From contig NZ_OZ239981.1 in NCBI RefSeq assembly GCF_965196975.1, forward strand, positions 2,046,001 through 2,110,000: a DNA stretch of 64,000 nucleotides, in the 5' to 3' direction. This document shows positions 1-8,059 of this stretch, in pieces. The stretch is from Endozoicomonas sp965196975 (lineage in GTDB: Bacteria; Pseudomonadota; Gammaproteobacteria; Pseudomonadales; Endozoicomonadaceae). How positions within the stretch are numbered: position 1 is the stretch's first letter; the number at the start of each line of letters is the position of its first letter. The notes under the pieces are model-generated. The model ran no database searches and had not been told where the DNA came from. It was given only the letters and a program-made list of their open reading frames with translations. A program made the position numbers and the translations under genes.

Positions 1-401
1 ATAGCCTTAAAAGAAAACCCCTCAATACCTTCATCCCGAGCTTGCTGTTCATACATGACTCTCTGCTTTTGCTGAACATGGGGAATCCACTCTAATGCCT
101 GAATTCCCTGCGTTCTCGACATAATTGTCCGGGCAATCATGTTGAACTCATACCGTGTTAAATTCCGTCCCTTCAGTCGATACACATCCCTCATCTGAAA
201 CAGGCTTTCCACTTCTTTATCAATGTGATTTTGAATGGTGAAAGACGCTCTGATGGACTTCTCTCGGAAGCTTTCAAATTCGTTATTGGAGTGTTCAGCC
301 ATCAGCTGAACATAATAATTAGTGCTATATAGAATCAGACTGGACAACACCAGCAACAACGTGAACAGAAATATTTTGATCCCACTATTTTTTATTTTCA
401 T
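1..401 (-). CDS. CHASE-domain membrane sensor protein, N-terminal part
   Basis: Reading leftwards from the ATG at 401, the frame stays open to the window edge (about 133 residues). It begins with a short basic stretch (MKIKNSG) and one hydrophobic helix (about residues 8-25), followed by an extracytoplasmic region. The segment QALEWIPHV followed by R..YE..AR.EG..GFSF is the hallmark of the CHASE ligand-binding domain, found outside the membrane in sensor histidine kinases and diguanylate cyclases. The output domain lies beyond the window, so the enzymatic class cannot be told. The gene starts 9 nt after the stop of the receiver gene at 411-821, so the two are probably one two-component operon. 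Confidence 0.75.
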   Translation of the reverse strand, partial: MKIKNSGIKIFLFTLLLVLSSLILYSTNYYVQLMAEHSNNEFESFREKSIRASFTIQNHIDKEVESLFQMRDVYRLKGRNLTRYEFNMIARTIMSRTQGIQALEWIPHVQQKQRVMYEQQARDEGIEGFSFKA

Positions 402-410
402 GATGGACAA

Positions 411-821
411 TCATAAAGGGTGATCGCCCTCATGATACTGGCTCCAGATAGCAGTCAATTGATTAGACAGTGTCAGTGGGTCAAAAGGCTTTACAATCAC
501 ATCAACAGCACCAAGAGCCTTAAACTGTTCAACTTCATATTTTTGAACCTTGGCAGTCATCAACACAATGGGCACGTTCTGATAGTCTTCCCGCTGCTTG
601 AGTGATTTCAGGACAGTAAGTCCATCAACATCCGGCATCATAACATCCAGCAGCACCATATCAGGCGTACCGCTATCCGCCATTTTTAACGCGTCTGTTC
701 CACCATTGCAGACTATCAGCTTTAGGTCAGAGAAATTCTGAAGGGATATCTCCACAATACTGCGAATATCTTCATCATCTTCAGCGTAGAGAATGGTCTT
801 TAGTGGAGGAGCCATGGCCAT
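411..821 (-). CDS. Single-domain response regulator (CheY-like receiver)
   Basis: 136-residue protein made only of a receiver domain. The acidic pocket is YAEDDED near residues 12-18, the phospho-acceptor Asp is in MVLLDVMMPDVDG near residue 58, the Thr/Ser position is in VLMTAK, and the conserved Lys is in VKPFDP near residue 111. No DNA-binding or enzymatic output follows, so it probably acts by protein contact or as a phosphorelay intermediate. It lies directly upstream of the CHASE sensor (9-nt gap). A lone Hpt protein sits about 2 kb upstream on the same strand, which would complete a phosphorelay, but partnership is inferred from proximity only. ATGs at residues 1 and 3 are alternative starts. 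Confidence 0.88.
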   Translation of the reverse strand: MAMAPPLKTILYAEDDEDIRSIVEISLQNFSDLKLIVCNGGTDALKMADSGTPDMVLLDVMMPDVDGLTVLKSLKQREDYQNVPIVLMTAKVQKYEVEQFKALGAVDVIVKPFDPLTLSNQLTAIWSQYHEGDHPL

Positions 822-984
822 GTCGATAGCGTCCAGTCATAGAAATACTGCCTTATATATCGACCCTTATGCCCACTTCTTAAAAAGCATCATCGCTACG
901 GTAATATCACCCTCGCAGGTATTCTGCATGTATTGATTTTATACACCATTGTCGGAATATTTGAGGACAGTTAAGCACTCTTAG

Positions 985-992
985 CTCTTAGC
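985..992. repeat. Target-site duplication of ISKra4 copy 1, left (pair at 2384-2391)
   Basis: CTCTTAGC stands immediately left of the element's GGGTGCTCTCT terminus and is repeated exactly at 2384-2391 on the other side. An 8-bp direct repeat means a simple transposition event at this site. Confidence 0.95.
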
Positions 993-2383
993 GGGTGCTC
1001 TCTCAATTTGATAACTGACTCATAGGTTAGCTTCAACCTTTCCAGTCATGAACTCAGACCAAAGTTGTTCCCAGCGCCCCTTACTCTGGATCAGTGCTCT
1101 TGTTGTCAAAAGCACTTCCGCTCCTGTTGCTTTCCACCTCATTCCAGAACCACATAATCGTTGCTTTACCAGAGTCTTACAAGCCGCTTCAGTAACTCCT
1201 GAACCTATTGGCCAATGGCGTTTAAGCGCCTGATGATAATTCATTAACTGGTGATTGTTTGTAAAATAGCTCACAGCTTTGTAGCGCTTCTCTGTCAGTG
1301 CGATTGTCTTTTTCGGGAGCTCGGCTGATTCAATTTCCTGAAGGATTTTTTTGGCTGCTCCACGCTTGTTTTTCAAACTATGTAGCCTGTCTTCAAGCCA
1401 CTGGTGTCGCTTCGCCTTACTGGTTGGAAACAGTGCTTCCGCTGCTCCAGCTAAATATTCAGATGCATGATAAAAATCGAGTATCTGCCCAGAGGTATGT
1501 TGTTTCAAATAACTCCAGTTTTCTCTAGCCCCGTCAGCTACCCCGATGTATGTGGCATTTGGGTAGAGTCGTTTTAGATCTGCAATCTCCTCGTCGAGCT
1601 TGCTCATAAAGCTTTGTTTACCATACTCTGGCGAACTGGCTGTATATATCGTGTGGAGCCTGTCTCCATCTGCAGAATATAGGCTCAATGTCCCACACAT
1701 GGCTTCCCTCCAGCCTTCTTCACAAAGCAGCATGCAGGTTCCATCCAGACCAATGGCTATTGTTTCAACAGGCTCTTTTAGTGGAGGAAGGTGGTAGTGA
1801 GTGTCTTGCTGGTCTTCAATTAATGCACCTACTCTGTCCGATAAATGCTTGATATAAGAATTTGAAAGCGTCCTTTGATGGTTGGTCTCAAAATCTTCTT
1901 TTACCGCAGGCGCTGGCATCTGGCTGTATTTCCAGGCGATAGACTTGGCAAATTTGGGGGTAGCTGAACCAATAATACCGGCACGAAGATCAAGTGCTGC
2001 CAGAGTACTGCCACCTCTGACACCCTGATATACGGAGCGCTCCAAAGGTATACGACCGTATAAGGTTTCATAGTGCTTAAGAACCTTTCCTTTGTAGTTC
2101 CACTTCTGCTGATTAACGACGATAGGTTCTTTATTGGGTGATTCAAATAGCCCCAATAACTCTTTTGTTCCAAGCTGCCCGGCTTCATTGAGTGCACGCT
2201 GTAAACTATCTTCAAGATTCAGCATGTTGCCTGAATCTATAGAAACTTCAATTTGCAAAACGATGCTTTTGGTAGAGCTGGAAATAACAGAAGCGGGCAT
2301 GACAGTTAACTATTATGAGTGGTGTTCCCATAGTAGCTGTGAAAATAGAGCACTATTGTTTCAATCATTCAGAGAGAGCACCC
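993..2383 (-). mobile_element. ISKra4-family insertion sequence, copy 1 (1,391 bp)
   Basis: The boundaries come from comparing the two copies in the window: sequence identity starts at 993 (matching 62585) and ends at 2383 (matching 63975), beyond which the flanks differ. The termini are inverted repeats beginning GGGTGCTCTCT on each side. An 8-bp duplication CTCTTAGC flanks the copy. The element carries one transposase gene on the minus strand. It inserted at the extreme 3' end of ygjP. Confidence 0.95.
1020..2300 (-). CDS. ISKra4-family transposase
   Basis: 426-residue transposase. The DDE-type core is visible as AIGLDGT (near residue 184), GVADGAREN with a following DFYHASEYL (near residues 255-285), and the C-terminal signature PIGSGVTEAACKTLV...GSGMRW (near residues 360-390), which is typical of ISKra4-family enzymes. 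The frame is intact and the protein is identical to the one at 62612-63892, so this copy is likely recent and potentially active. It is alone in the element with no passenger genes. Confidence 0.93.
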   Translation of the reverse strand: MPASVISSSTKSIVLQIEVSIDSGNMLNLEDSLQRALNEAGQLGTKELLGLFESPNKEPIVVNQQKWNYKGKVLKHYETLYGRIPLERSVYQGVRGGSTLAALDLRAGIIGSATPKFAKSIAWKYSQMPAPAVKEDFETNHQRTLSNSYIKHLSDRVGALIEDQQDTHYHLPPLKEPVETIAIGLDGTCMLLCEEGWREAMCGTLSLYSADGDRLHTIYTASSPEYGKQSFMSKLDEEIADLKRLYPNATYIGVADGARENWSYLKQHTSGQILDFYHASEYLAGAAEALFPTSKAKRHQWLEDRLHSLKNKRGAAKKILQEIESAELPKKTIALTEKRYKAVSYFTNNHQLMNYHQALKRHWPIGSGVTEAACKTLVKQRLCGSGMRWKATGAEVLLTTRALIQSKGRWEQLWSEFMTGKVEANL

Positions 2384-2883
2384 CTCTTAGCTTTTATATC
2401 CAGATAGATCATGAACAAACGAGCATCGAACTCCAGCTGATGATAGTCCGGCTCCATATAACAGCAGAGCTGATAAAAGGACTTATCATGGTCTTTCTCA
2501 CGCAGGTGGGCAAGCTCGTGCACAACCAGCATTCGTAACAAGGGCTCTGGCGCATTTTTGAATGCACTTGAAATTCTAATCTCATTGTTTGACTTCAGTT
2601 TTCCACCATGATTACGGCTGATTACACTGTGCAAACCAAGTGCATTATGGATCAGGTGAATTTTATTGTCGTATACCACCTTTCTAACGGGCGAGGCTTT
2701 TTTTAAGAATCGGTTTTTGATCTCGATCACGTAGTCAAACAGCGCCTTTTCACTTTTGACTTGATGGTTATATGGGTAACGCCGATCAAACCACGGAATC
2801 AGTTTTCCATTATCGATCAGTAGCGAGACTTGCTCGATTATCTGTACTGGATAACCTTGAATGTATCGAAGAGAAGGGTGCAT
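2365..2883 (-). CDS. ygjP: YgjP-type zinc metallohydrolase with IS-modified C-terminus
   Basis: 172-residue protein matching the Escherichia coli YgjP family (DUF45/M48-like). It has the YIQGYP start, the conserved stretch YDNKIHLIHNALGLH, the metal motif VVHELAHLREKDHDKSF (HExxH plus a third His), and the YHQLEFD tail. The family is cytoplasmic and its substrate is poorly defined. The insertion sequence entered in the last sense codon: without it the frame would end ...DIKAKS-stop, and with it the protein ends ...DIKAKRGALSE, with the TGA stop supplied by the end of the element. The catalytic part is untouched, so the gene is probably still functional. Confidence 0.9.
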   Translation of the reverse strand: MHPSLRYIQGYPVQIIEQVSLLIDNGKLIPWFDRRYPYNHQVKSEKALFDYVIEIKNRFLKKASPVRKVVYDNKIHLIHNALGLHSVISRNHGGKLKSNNEIRISSAFKNAPEPLLRMLVVHELAHLREKDHDKSFYQLCCYMEPDYHQLEFDARLFMIYLDIKAKRGALSE

Positions 2884-2983
2884 AAATTGAACGTCTTTAT
2901 TGTCGTCTCTAATGACTGAAATGAAAGTCGCACAATATAGGAAGTTTTATTGAAATCCCAACATAAAAATCTAGGTAGTACTA

Positions 2984-3352
2984 TCAGCAACCATCCCCCA
3001 TCAGAGACTCATCTACACGGGTAATAAGCTCAGAGATCAAGATTCTTGCACGTTCCATCGTTTGATCATCAATGGGTTCTCCCTGTCTACCATGCTTTAG
3101 GTCTGTCAAAAAACGATCCAGAGGTGTTGCAGCTTCGCTGATCTGCTTGAAGCCAAAGGTGCCCGCCGAACCATGCAGATTGTGGGCAATCGTTTTCATT
3201 TCAGAGAACGCCTGACTGTCAGTAATACAAAGTGAAGGTTCCAGGGAAAGCGCCTTCATCTTGTCAGAGATATCAGACAATTTGTCCAGATAATCTCGAC
3301 GAATCTCAGCCATCATCTGGTCGTATTTTTCTAAATTATCCATCTCAGACAC
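2984..3352 (-). CDS. Histidine phosphotransfer (Hpt) protein
   Basis: 122-residue stand-alone Hpt domain. The phospho-accepting histidine is in AHNLHGSAGTFGF (about residue 59), followed by the helix-pairing segment ISEAATPLD typical of the four-helix Hpt bundle. Such proteins shuttle phosphate between the receiver of a hybrid sensor kinase and a final response regulator. A receiver and a sensor gene lie nearby on the same strand (411-821 and 1-401), but ygjP and an insertion sequence intervene, so cotranscription is uncertain. The C-terminus (DESLMGDGC) is short and unremarkable. Confidence 0.85.
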   Translation of the reverse strand: MSEMDNLEKYDQMMAEIRRDYLDKLSDISDKMKALSLEPSLCITDSQAFSEMKTIAHNLHGSAGTFGFKQISEAATPLDRFLTDLKHGRQGEPIDDQTMERARILISELITRVDESLMGDGC

Positions 3353-3572
3353 ACATTACCATGGTTATTCATCTGTTCGGCTCAGGTTTGAGAAACTTGA
3401 GGCGCACATACCCTTTAAAGACACAGCTATATTATTTCGCACCACGGGCATGCCTACCCTCTTTTCGCCTATTACTTATTGATCATGGACGCTGAACCTC
3501 ATAAAGTGCCTGCCCTTCTCATGACCAGAACGGAAGTATCATGAGTTGTATCATCAGTCACTGGGGTCCTTA

Positions 3573-4205
3573 ATGAAGCAAACCAACCATTTTGTCGCCG
3601 TAGCAGCCAACATTGCCGCAGGTAAATCAACTCTACTGCCCAAACTTGCAGCAGAGCTGGGTTGGGATGCTATTCAGGAGCCTGTCAATGACCCGGAATT
3701 CACACGACTGCTTCAGGATTTTACCGATCACCCAGCAGATGCATTGAAACGTATTAAGTTTCAGGAATACATTACCAATCGCAGAGCCAGCATAGTTCAG
3801 GAACTGCCTACTGATCGTAATTATCTTATTGAACGATCCCTGTATTCAGATCTGATTTTTACACAGGCTAACTTCCTCGGGATGACATCACCTGACGAAC
3901 GTTACATGCTGCACTACTGTGAAATACAGAAAAGATTAAATGACTATCCGGTAATCAGTGCTGTCGTGTATCTGAGAACAGCACCGGAAATTGCCCACAA
4001 CCGCCTGATAGAAAGAGCAAGAAGTGCAGAAGATGGAACACCTCTGACGTACCTACGTGACATTCATAACTACCATGAAGCTATTTTGCCACAAATATGC
4101 CGATCAATGGGCACCCCTCTGATAACAGTGGACTGGGATGATTTTGGGTGTGAGAAAAGGCTGGCAAAACAGCTGCTGAAAACCATCCAGCCGATCAATG
4201 GGTAG
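3573..4205 (+). CDS. Deoxynucleoside kinase family protein
   Basis: 210-residue protein starting at the ATG at 3573; an upstream in-frame TTG at 3546 is less likely because the P-loop should sit close to the N-terminus. Features are a Walker A variant NIAAGKSTL (residues 11-19), the substrate motif IQEPV, the ERS motif LIERSLYSD (near residues 86-94) and an Arg-rich lid around RLIERARSAEDG. This is the fold of deoxyadenosine/deoxyguanosine/thymidine kinases, which phosphorylate salvaged deoxynucleosides with ATP. Exact nucleoside preference cannot be read from the sequence. It is convergent with the lipoprotein gene at 4320-4769. Confidence 0.85.
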   Translation: MKQTNHFVAVAANIAAGKSTLLPKLAAELGWDAIQEPVNDPEFTRLLQDFTDHPADALKRIKFQEYITNRRASIVQELPTDRNYLIERSLYSDLIFTQANFLGMTSPDERYMLHYCEIQKRLNDYPVISAVVYLRTAPEIAHNRLIERARSAEDGTPLTYLRDIHNYHEAILPQICRSMGTPLITVDWDDFGCEKRLAKQLLKTIQPING

Positions 4206-4266
4206 AATGAAAAGGTAAAAACTCAAATTTTATTCTTCTCGAAGTTTTTCAAGAAGATCCGCCAAT

Positions 4267-4297
4267 CAGAAATGGCTACATCATGATGCCATTTCTG
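4267..4297. terminator. Inverted repeat between convergent genes, probable bidirectional terminator
   Basis: Perfect 10-bp arms CAGAAATGGC and GCCATTTCTG with an 11-nt loop lie between the ends of the kinase gene and the convergent lipoprotein gene. The following AAATTCTC is only weakly U-rich, so termination is plausible rather than certain. Confidence 0.5.
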
Positions 4298-4319
4298 AAA
4301 TTCTCAATAATCAGCTAAT

Positions 4320-4769
4320 TCAATTCATTTCCTGAGTGTATTCCTGCATAAGATCATCATAGCGATCATTTTCTGTTTCCTGCCACAGTCGGTCCAGAAC
4401 TTCAAATTCATACTGCCCCCCCCCCTCTTGCCAATAAGCTATAAATGCTTCCTCATTGGGCATATTTTTACACTGCCCTTTGTATAAACGCCCTGTTACT
4501 CCTTCAAAATAAGCATTCTCAGTTTCACAGAAACTGGCAAGCCCCGTTGAGTAACCAGTTACATAGTCATTAATGGACTGCTCTGTTGTCGTACTTAACT
4601 TATTCAATTCAAGAGCTGTTCGTTGTTGACTGCCAGTCTCTCCATCCTGATAGCCCAAGCTTTCCCACTGCCCCTGACTGGCAAATTGCAAGGCACTGGG
4701 TTTAGCTGCGCAACCTGCCAAAACAGATGAAAACAGTATAAGGACTAACTGTCTTTTCGAAATGCCCAC
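4320..4769 (-). CDS. DUF2799-type lipoprotein
   Basis: 149-residue lipoprotein. The start is a GTG at 4769, supported by AAGGAG about 9 nt upstream. A signal peptide (residues 1-18) ends in the lipobox LAGC, so the mature protein starts with lipidated Cys-19. The mature part has the layout of DUF2799 proteins: W..LGYQDGETG near residues 36-46, then Y..GYSTGLASFC, then YFEGVTGRLYKGQC. The function of the family is unknown. The location is probably the outer membrane because no Asp follows the lipid Cys. Confidence 0.72.
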   Translation of the reverse strand: MGISKRQLVLILFSSVLAGCAAKPSALQFASQGQWESLGYQDGETGSQQRTALELNKLSTTTEQSINDYVTGYSTGLASFCETENAYFEGVTGRLYKGQCKNMPNEEAFIAYWQEGGGQYEFEVLDRLWQETENDRYDDLMQEYTQEMN

Positions 4770-5110
4770 GCTCGCTTCTCCTTATTTATTATGCCACAAG
4801 CCCTTCTTCTTAATACTACTCTTCAGTGTCAATAAATAAAGTGGATTTATACTGGTCTTACAAAAGAGCATTTAAAGAACATCCAAATAAAAAATCGTTT
4901 AAACAAATGCAAATAAAAAAAGAAACTCAAAAAAAGAATATTTCGTTTTTCAGGAAAGATCATGTCAGTGAAATGAAAAAATGTCTTTTGAAAAATATCA
5001 TCAAACTCATATATGAAATGTAAATTCATCAACTAACAAAAACACTTTTTAGAAGTTGGAGTATGGCTCAATGAATCTGGTTATTTTTTCGCTGCTGAAG
5101 TATACCGCCA
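4770..5110. other. AT-rich intergenic region
   Basis: 341 bp with strong A/T bias, especially 4820-5030, between two genes on the minus strand. An open frame of 65 codons exists on the plus strand but is lysine-rich, lacks a ribosome binding site and resembles nothing known to me. No hairpin or tRNA is evident. Confidence 0.5.
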
Positions 5111-5953
5111 TCATGCAAAGACTTGTTTCCTGAACCCCATTGGAGAGACGCCTAATTCCCTACGGAAGAATCGACAGAAATACGCATCATCTTCGAAGCC
5201 GAGCTCATAGGCAATGCCTTTGATATTTTTTGTTGTAAAGGCAAGTTCACGGCAAGCTTCAACCATCAAGCGCTCATGGATCAACTGAGTAACCGTTTTC
5301 CCAACATATTGAAGTGACAATTCATTTAAGCGCTTTAGAGTCAAACCAACAATATCGGCATAAAAATAGCCATGTCGATGATTGCGAAAGTTGTTATCAA
5401 TTAACTCAAGAAGTTTTATTACCCTGGGGTCAAAGTAGACAGATTCGGGATTGTTATCGGGTAAATAGCGCGTAAGGTAGTGAAGAAAAGCGGTCAATAG
5501 GGCCTCAAGCAGATCCCAGTCGGTGATAGAACGACTGAGCTCGTATTCCATCATCTCTCCCAGATAGTCCAGATGACGATAACCATCAGCATCGAGAGAG
5601 ATGCAGGCTCGTTCAAGACTGAAGGTTGCAAAAGCTTCCTGAAGAAGTAACTGGCTTCGATAGCCTGCTCCAATAAAATCGACTTGAAAAGACAAGGTAT
5701 ACATCAGGTCAGGGGCTGAAGTAATCTGGTGTACCTGCCCGGGAGCTATCAGGTAAAGAGTCCGTGGGCGTAATGGATACTCGCTAAAGTCGATACAATG
5801 AACGCCACTCCCCTCCTCCGTCCAGATCACCTCAAAGAAATCATGCCGGTGGGGCAGACGTTGATAGTCTGTACGATTGGCTTCATCCACCCGAACAATC
5901 TTAACCGGTTGATCGGTCGGTAGTTGGAGCTGAGCAATACTTTTATCAATCAT
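5111..5953 (-). CDS. AraC-family transcriptional regulator
   Basis: 280-residue regulator. The N-terminal half is a cupin-type sensing domain (RLPHRHDFFEVIWTEEG, then LIAPGQVHQ) and the C-terminal about 100 residues are the paired helix-turn-helix of AraC proteins, ending with IAYELGFEDDAYFCRFFRRELGVSP. It follows the Lrp-type gene by 18 nt on the same strand, so the two are likely cotranscribed and may jointly control the divergent transporter at 6538-7812. The inducer cannot be inferred. Confidence 0.88.
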   Translation of the reverse strand: MIDKSIAQLQLPTDQPVKIVRVDEANRTDYQRLPHRHDFFEVIWTEEGSGVHCIDFSEYPLRPRTLYLIAPGQVHQITSAPDLMYTLSFQVDFIGAGYRSQLLLQEAFATFSLERACISLDADGYRHLDYLGEMMEYELSRSITDWDLLEALLTAFLHYLTRYLPDNNPESVYFDPRVIKLLELIDNNFRNHRHGYFYADIVGLTLKRLNELSLQYVGKTVTQLIHERLMVEACRELAFTTKNIKGIAYELGFEDDAYFCRFFRRELGVSPMGFRKQVFA

Positions 5954-5971
5954 GAGAACAAAACACCGGAA

Positions 5972-6397
5972 TTAGCGATTATCAATCCACTCACTCATGA
6001 CAACATGGGTCTTTATTTTTACAATGTCGTCCATCATATCCAGAGACTCCCTGATTTCATGGATACGCCGCATGGAATCAGCTTTGACAAAAACCAGCAG
6101 ATCCATATCACCTGAAATCCCATGACAGGTAACCACTTCCGGAATATTACGAAACTTCGGGATGACTTCCGCGCATCGTGCACATTGATGCTGAATTTCA
6201 AAATAAACAGAAACCCCTTCTTTCTGGGACTCCGTCAGCAGAACCTGGTAACCCCGGATCATACCATTAAGCTCCAGCTTCTTTATTCGCTCAGACACTG
6301 AAGAACGCGACAGATTAACCTGCAAAGCAATATACGATACACTGGCACGGGCATTCTTCTTAAGCTCTGCAATAATCGCCTGATCAAACTTATCCAA
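5972..6397 (-). CDS. Lrp/AsnC-family transcriptional regulator
   Basis: 141-residue protein with an N-terminal winged helix-turn-helix (DKFDQAIIAELKKNARASVSY... SRSSVSERIKKLE, residues 2-43) and a C-terminal RAM ligand-binding domain (CHGISGDMDLLVFVKAD, near residues 95-110). Lrp-type proteins sense amino acids as octameric assemblies. The gene is divergent from a YjeH-like methionine/branched-chain amino-acid exporter, the classic arrangement for an Lrp-type regulator controlling amino-acid export. A 7-bp dyad in the shared intergenic region is a candidate operator. Confidence 0.9.
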   Translation of the reverse strand: MDKFDQAIIAELKKNARASVSYIALQVNLSRSSVSERIKKLELNGMIRGYQVLLTESQKEGVSVYFEIQHQCARCAEVIPKFRNIPEVVTCHGISGDMDLLVFVKADSMRRIHEIRESLDMMDDIVKIKTHVVMSEWIDNR

Positions 6398-6432
6398 GAT
6401 CCCTCCAACGAGTTAGTGATTCTCCAGACTGC

Positions 6433-6449
6433 TCCGTCAATGTGACGGA
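6433..6449. promoter_or_regulatory. Candidate Lrp-type operator
   Basis: Perfect dyad TCCGTCA / TGACGGA with a 3-bp centre (17 bp), in the 140-bp gap between the divergent lrp-type gene and the yjeH-like gene. A third half-site TGACGGA recurs at 6476-6482. Lrp-family sites are about 15-bp dyads, often in multiples, so autoregulation plus control of the exporter is a reasonable inference. Confidence 0.5.
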
Positions 6450-6537
6450 AGAACAGGTGAAATGTCCGGTAAGGCTGACGGAATGTTATGTGAAACTGCT
6501 CTATAGTTGAAGCCGTAAACCATTGGCAAATAACGAT

Positions 6538-7812
6538 ATGACAAAGGCAACCGCAGTGCAGGACAGACCTTCTGGAATTGGTCGCTGGCAGGGAGCAGGA
6601 CTGCTCGCCACGACCTTGCTGGGTACCAGTGTATTTATTCTCCCTCAGTTAACCATAAAACTGGCAGGCTATGGTGCATTATGGGCATGGGCTCTGCTGA
6701 CAATCACCATTCTTCCAGTCGCACTGGTTTTTGCCAGCCTGGCCAGCCGATTTCATCATGCAGCAGGCCCCGCCTATTTTGTAGAGAAAGCGTTTGGCTC
6801 CATTGCAGGCAGAACCATCGGCATTATTTTCATGCTGGCCGTTCCGCTGGGGGCTCCCGCTGCAATCATCATGACGTATCAATTTATCGATGCTCTTTTC
6901 ATGGTACCGGATTCCATGATTCTGATAATACAGCTGAGTTTTCTGGTGCTGATTTATATTCTTAATTTCCGGGGCATACACATATCGGCAACGCTTCAAC
7001 TGATGCTTACTCTCGCCATTGTAGCGGTGTTAATGGTGATGATGTTCGCTTGGGGTATAGCTGATGCTCCCTATAGCCAGACACCAGCCATGATAGATAG
7101 TAGCCTGGTCGTTCAGGCCGCTGGTCTGGCATTCTGGAGCTTTCTGGGCATGGAGGCCATGTCACACCTGTCAGATGACTTTGAAAACCCTGCAAAAGAC
7201 CTTAAGCCAGCAATGATGATCGGGGTGGTTATTGTTGGAAGTATCTATCTTGCCTGTACCTGGTTGATCCTTGCCGTTCCAACAGACGCTCCACTGGCTA
7301 TGACCGGTACATTTGATCAACTCTTTGGTGGTATGGGTGCACCTGTTATTGGGACTCTTGGGCTGGCAGGGGGGATAGCTGCCGTTAATGTCTATACTGC
7401 CAGTCTTATCCGCCTGACACTCAGCTTCAGTCAGGAAGGCATTCTTCCATCATGGTTCAGTAAACAGAATCATCATGGTATTTCCGAGCGTGCTCTGACC
7501 ACGGTACTGATCATCATGGCGGCAATCCTGATCATTACTCATCTTACCAATCAAGACTTGGAGGATCTGGTATCATGGGTCAATGGGGTATTTGTTACCA
7601 TTTACCTTGCTTCTATGCTGGCTGCCTTCAAGCTGTTACCTTCAAAATATCACTGGTTAACCGCCCTTGGCTGCCTGTTCTGCCTGATGCTGGCCTGGGG
7701 ACTGGGATGGAAAATGATTTATGCAATCGGCATGCTGATAATTGCTCCACCATTACTGTGGCTGCTAAAACAGAAGCAAAAGCGGAATAATATCAATTAT
7801 TCATTAGAGTAA
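6538..7812 (+). CDS. yjeH: YjeH-like amino-acid exporter (APC superfamily)
   Basis: About 424 residues from the ATG at 6538; an in-frame TTG at 6523 is the alternative. The protein has roughly twelve hydrophobic segments. The N-terminal LLATTLLGTSVFILPQL matches the conserved glycine-rich first helix of the APC superfamily, and the overall arrangement (LWAWALLTITILPVALVFA, AAGPAYFVEKAFG) matches E. coli YjeH, an exporter of L-methionine and branched-chain amino acids. It is divergent from an Lrp-type regulator. Substrate assignment is by family resemblance and context. Confidence 0.8.
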   Translation: MTKATAVQDRPSGIGRWQGAGLLATTLLGTSVFILPQLTIKLAGYGALWAWALLTITILPVALVFASLASRFHHAAGPAYFVEKAFGSIAGRTIGIIFMLAVPLGAPAAIIMTYQFIDALFMVPDSMILIIQLSFLVLIYILNFRGIHISATLQLMLTLAIVAVLMVMMFAWGIADAPYSQTPAMIDSSLVVQAAGLAFWSFLGMEAMSHLSDDFENPAKDLKPAMMIGVVIVGSIYLACTWLILAVPTDAPLAMTGTFDQLFGGMGAPVIGTLGLAGGIAAVNVYTASLIRLTLSFSQEGILPSWFSKQNHHGISERALTTVLIIMAAILIITHLTNQDLEDLVSWVNGVFVTIYLASMLAAFKLLPSKYHWLTALGCLFCLMLAWGLGWKMIYAIGMLIIAPPLLWLLKQKQKRNNINYSLE

Positions 7813-7836
7813 ACGCTATTCAACCGTCTTAACTCT

Positions 7837-7872
7837 ACTCAGTTTGCTTTCAATATTCTGAGCAAACTGAGT
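7837..7872. repeat. 12-bp inverted repeat after the exporter gene
   Basis: ACTCAGTTTGCT and AGCAAACTGAGT pair perfectly around a 12-nt loop, 24 bp after the yjeH-like stop codon. No U tract follows on the plus strand (AAATCCCCCC), so it may be a factor-dependent terminator or RNA-stabilising hairpin. Confidence 0.55.
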
Positions 7873-8059
7873 AAATCCCCCCCACACACAAAAAGAATCA
7901 TCCAGAAAAGAGTTTATTGGAATTTTAATTAACAATAAGCTGTTTGAAACTGAGATAGTATTTATCAGATCGAGGCTAATGCCTAAACATTATTAATAAA
8001 TACCATTTATCAAAATATGGTCTATGGTTGTTTCTTTAATCATCTTTAAAGAATCTAAA

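Noticed and set aside
4826..5023. 65-codon lysine-rich open frame on the plus strand
   Set aside because: It lies in a very A/T-rich gap, starts with GTG without a ribosome binding site and matches no family I know; composition alone explains it.
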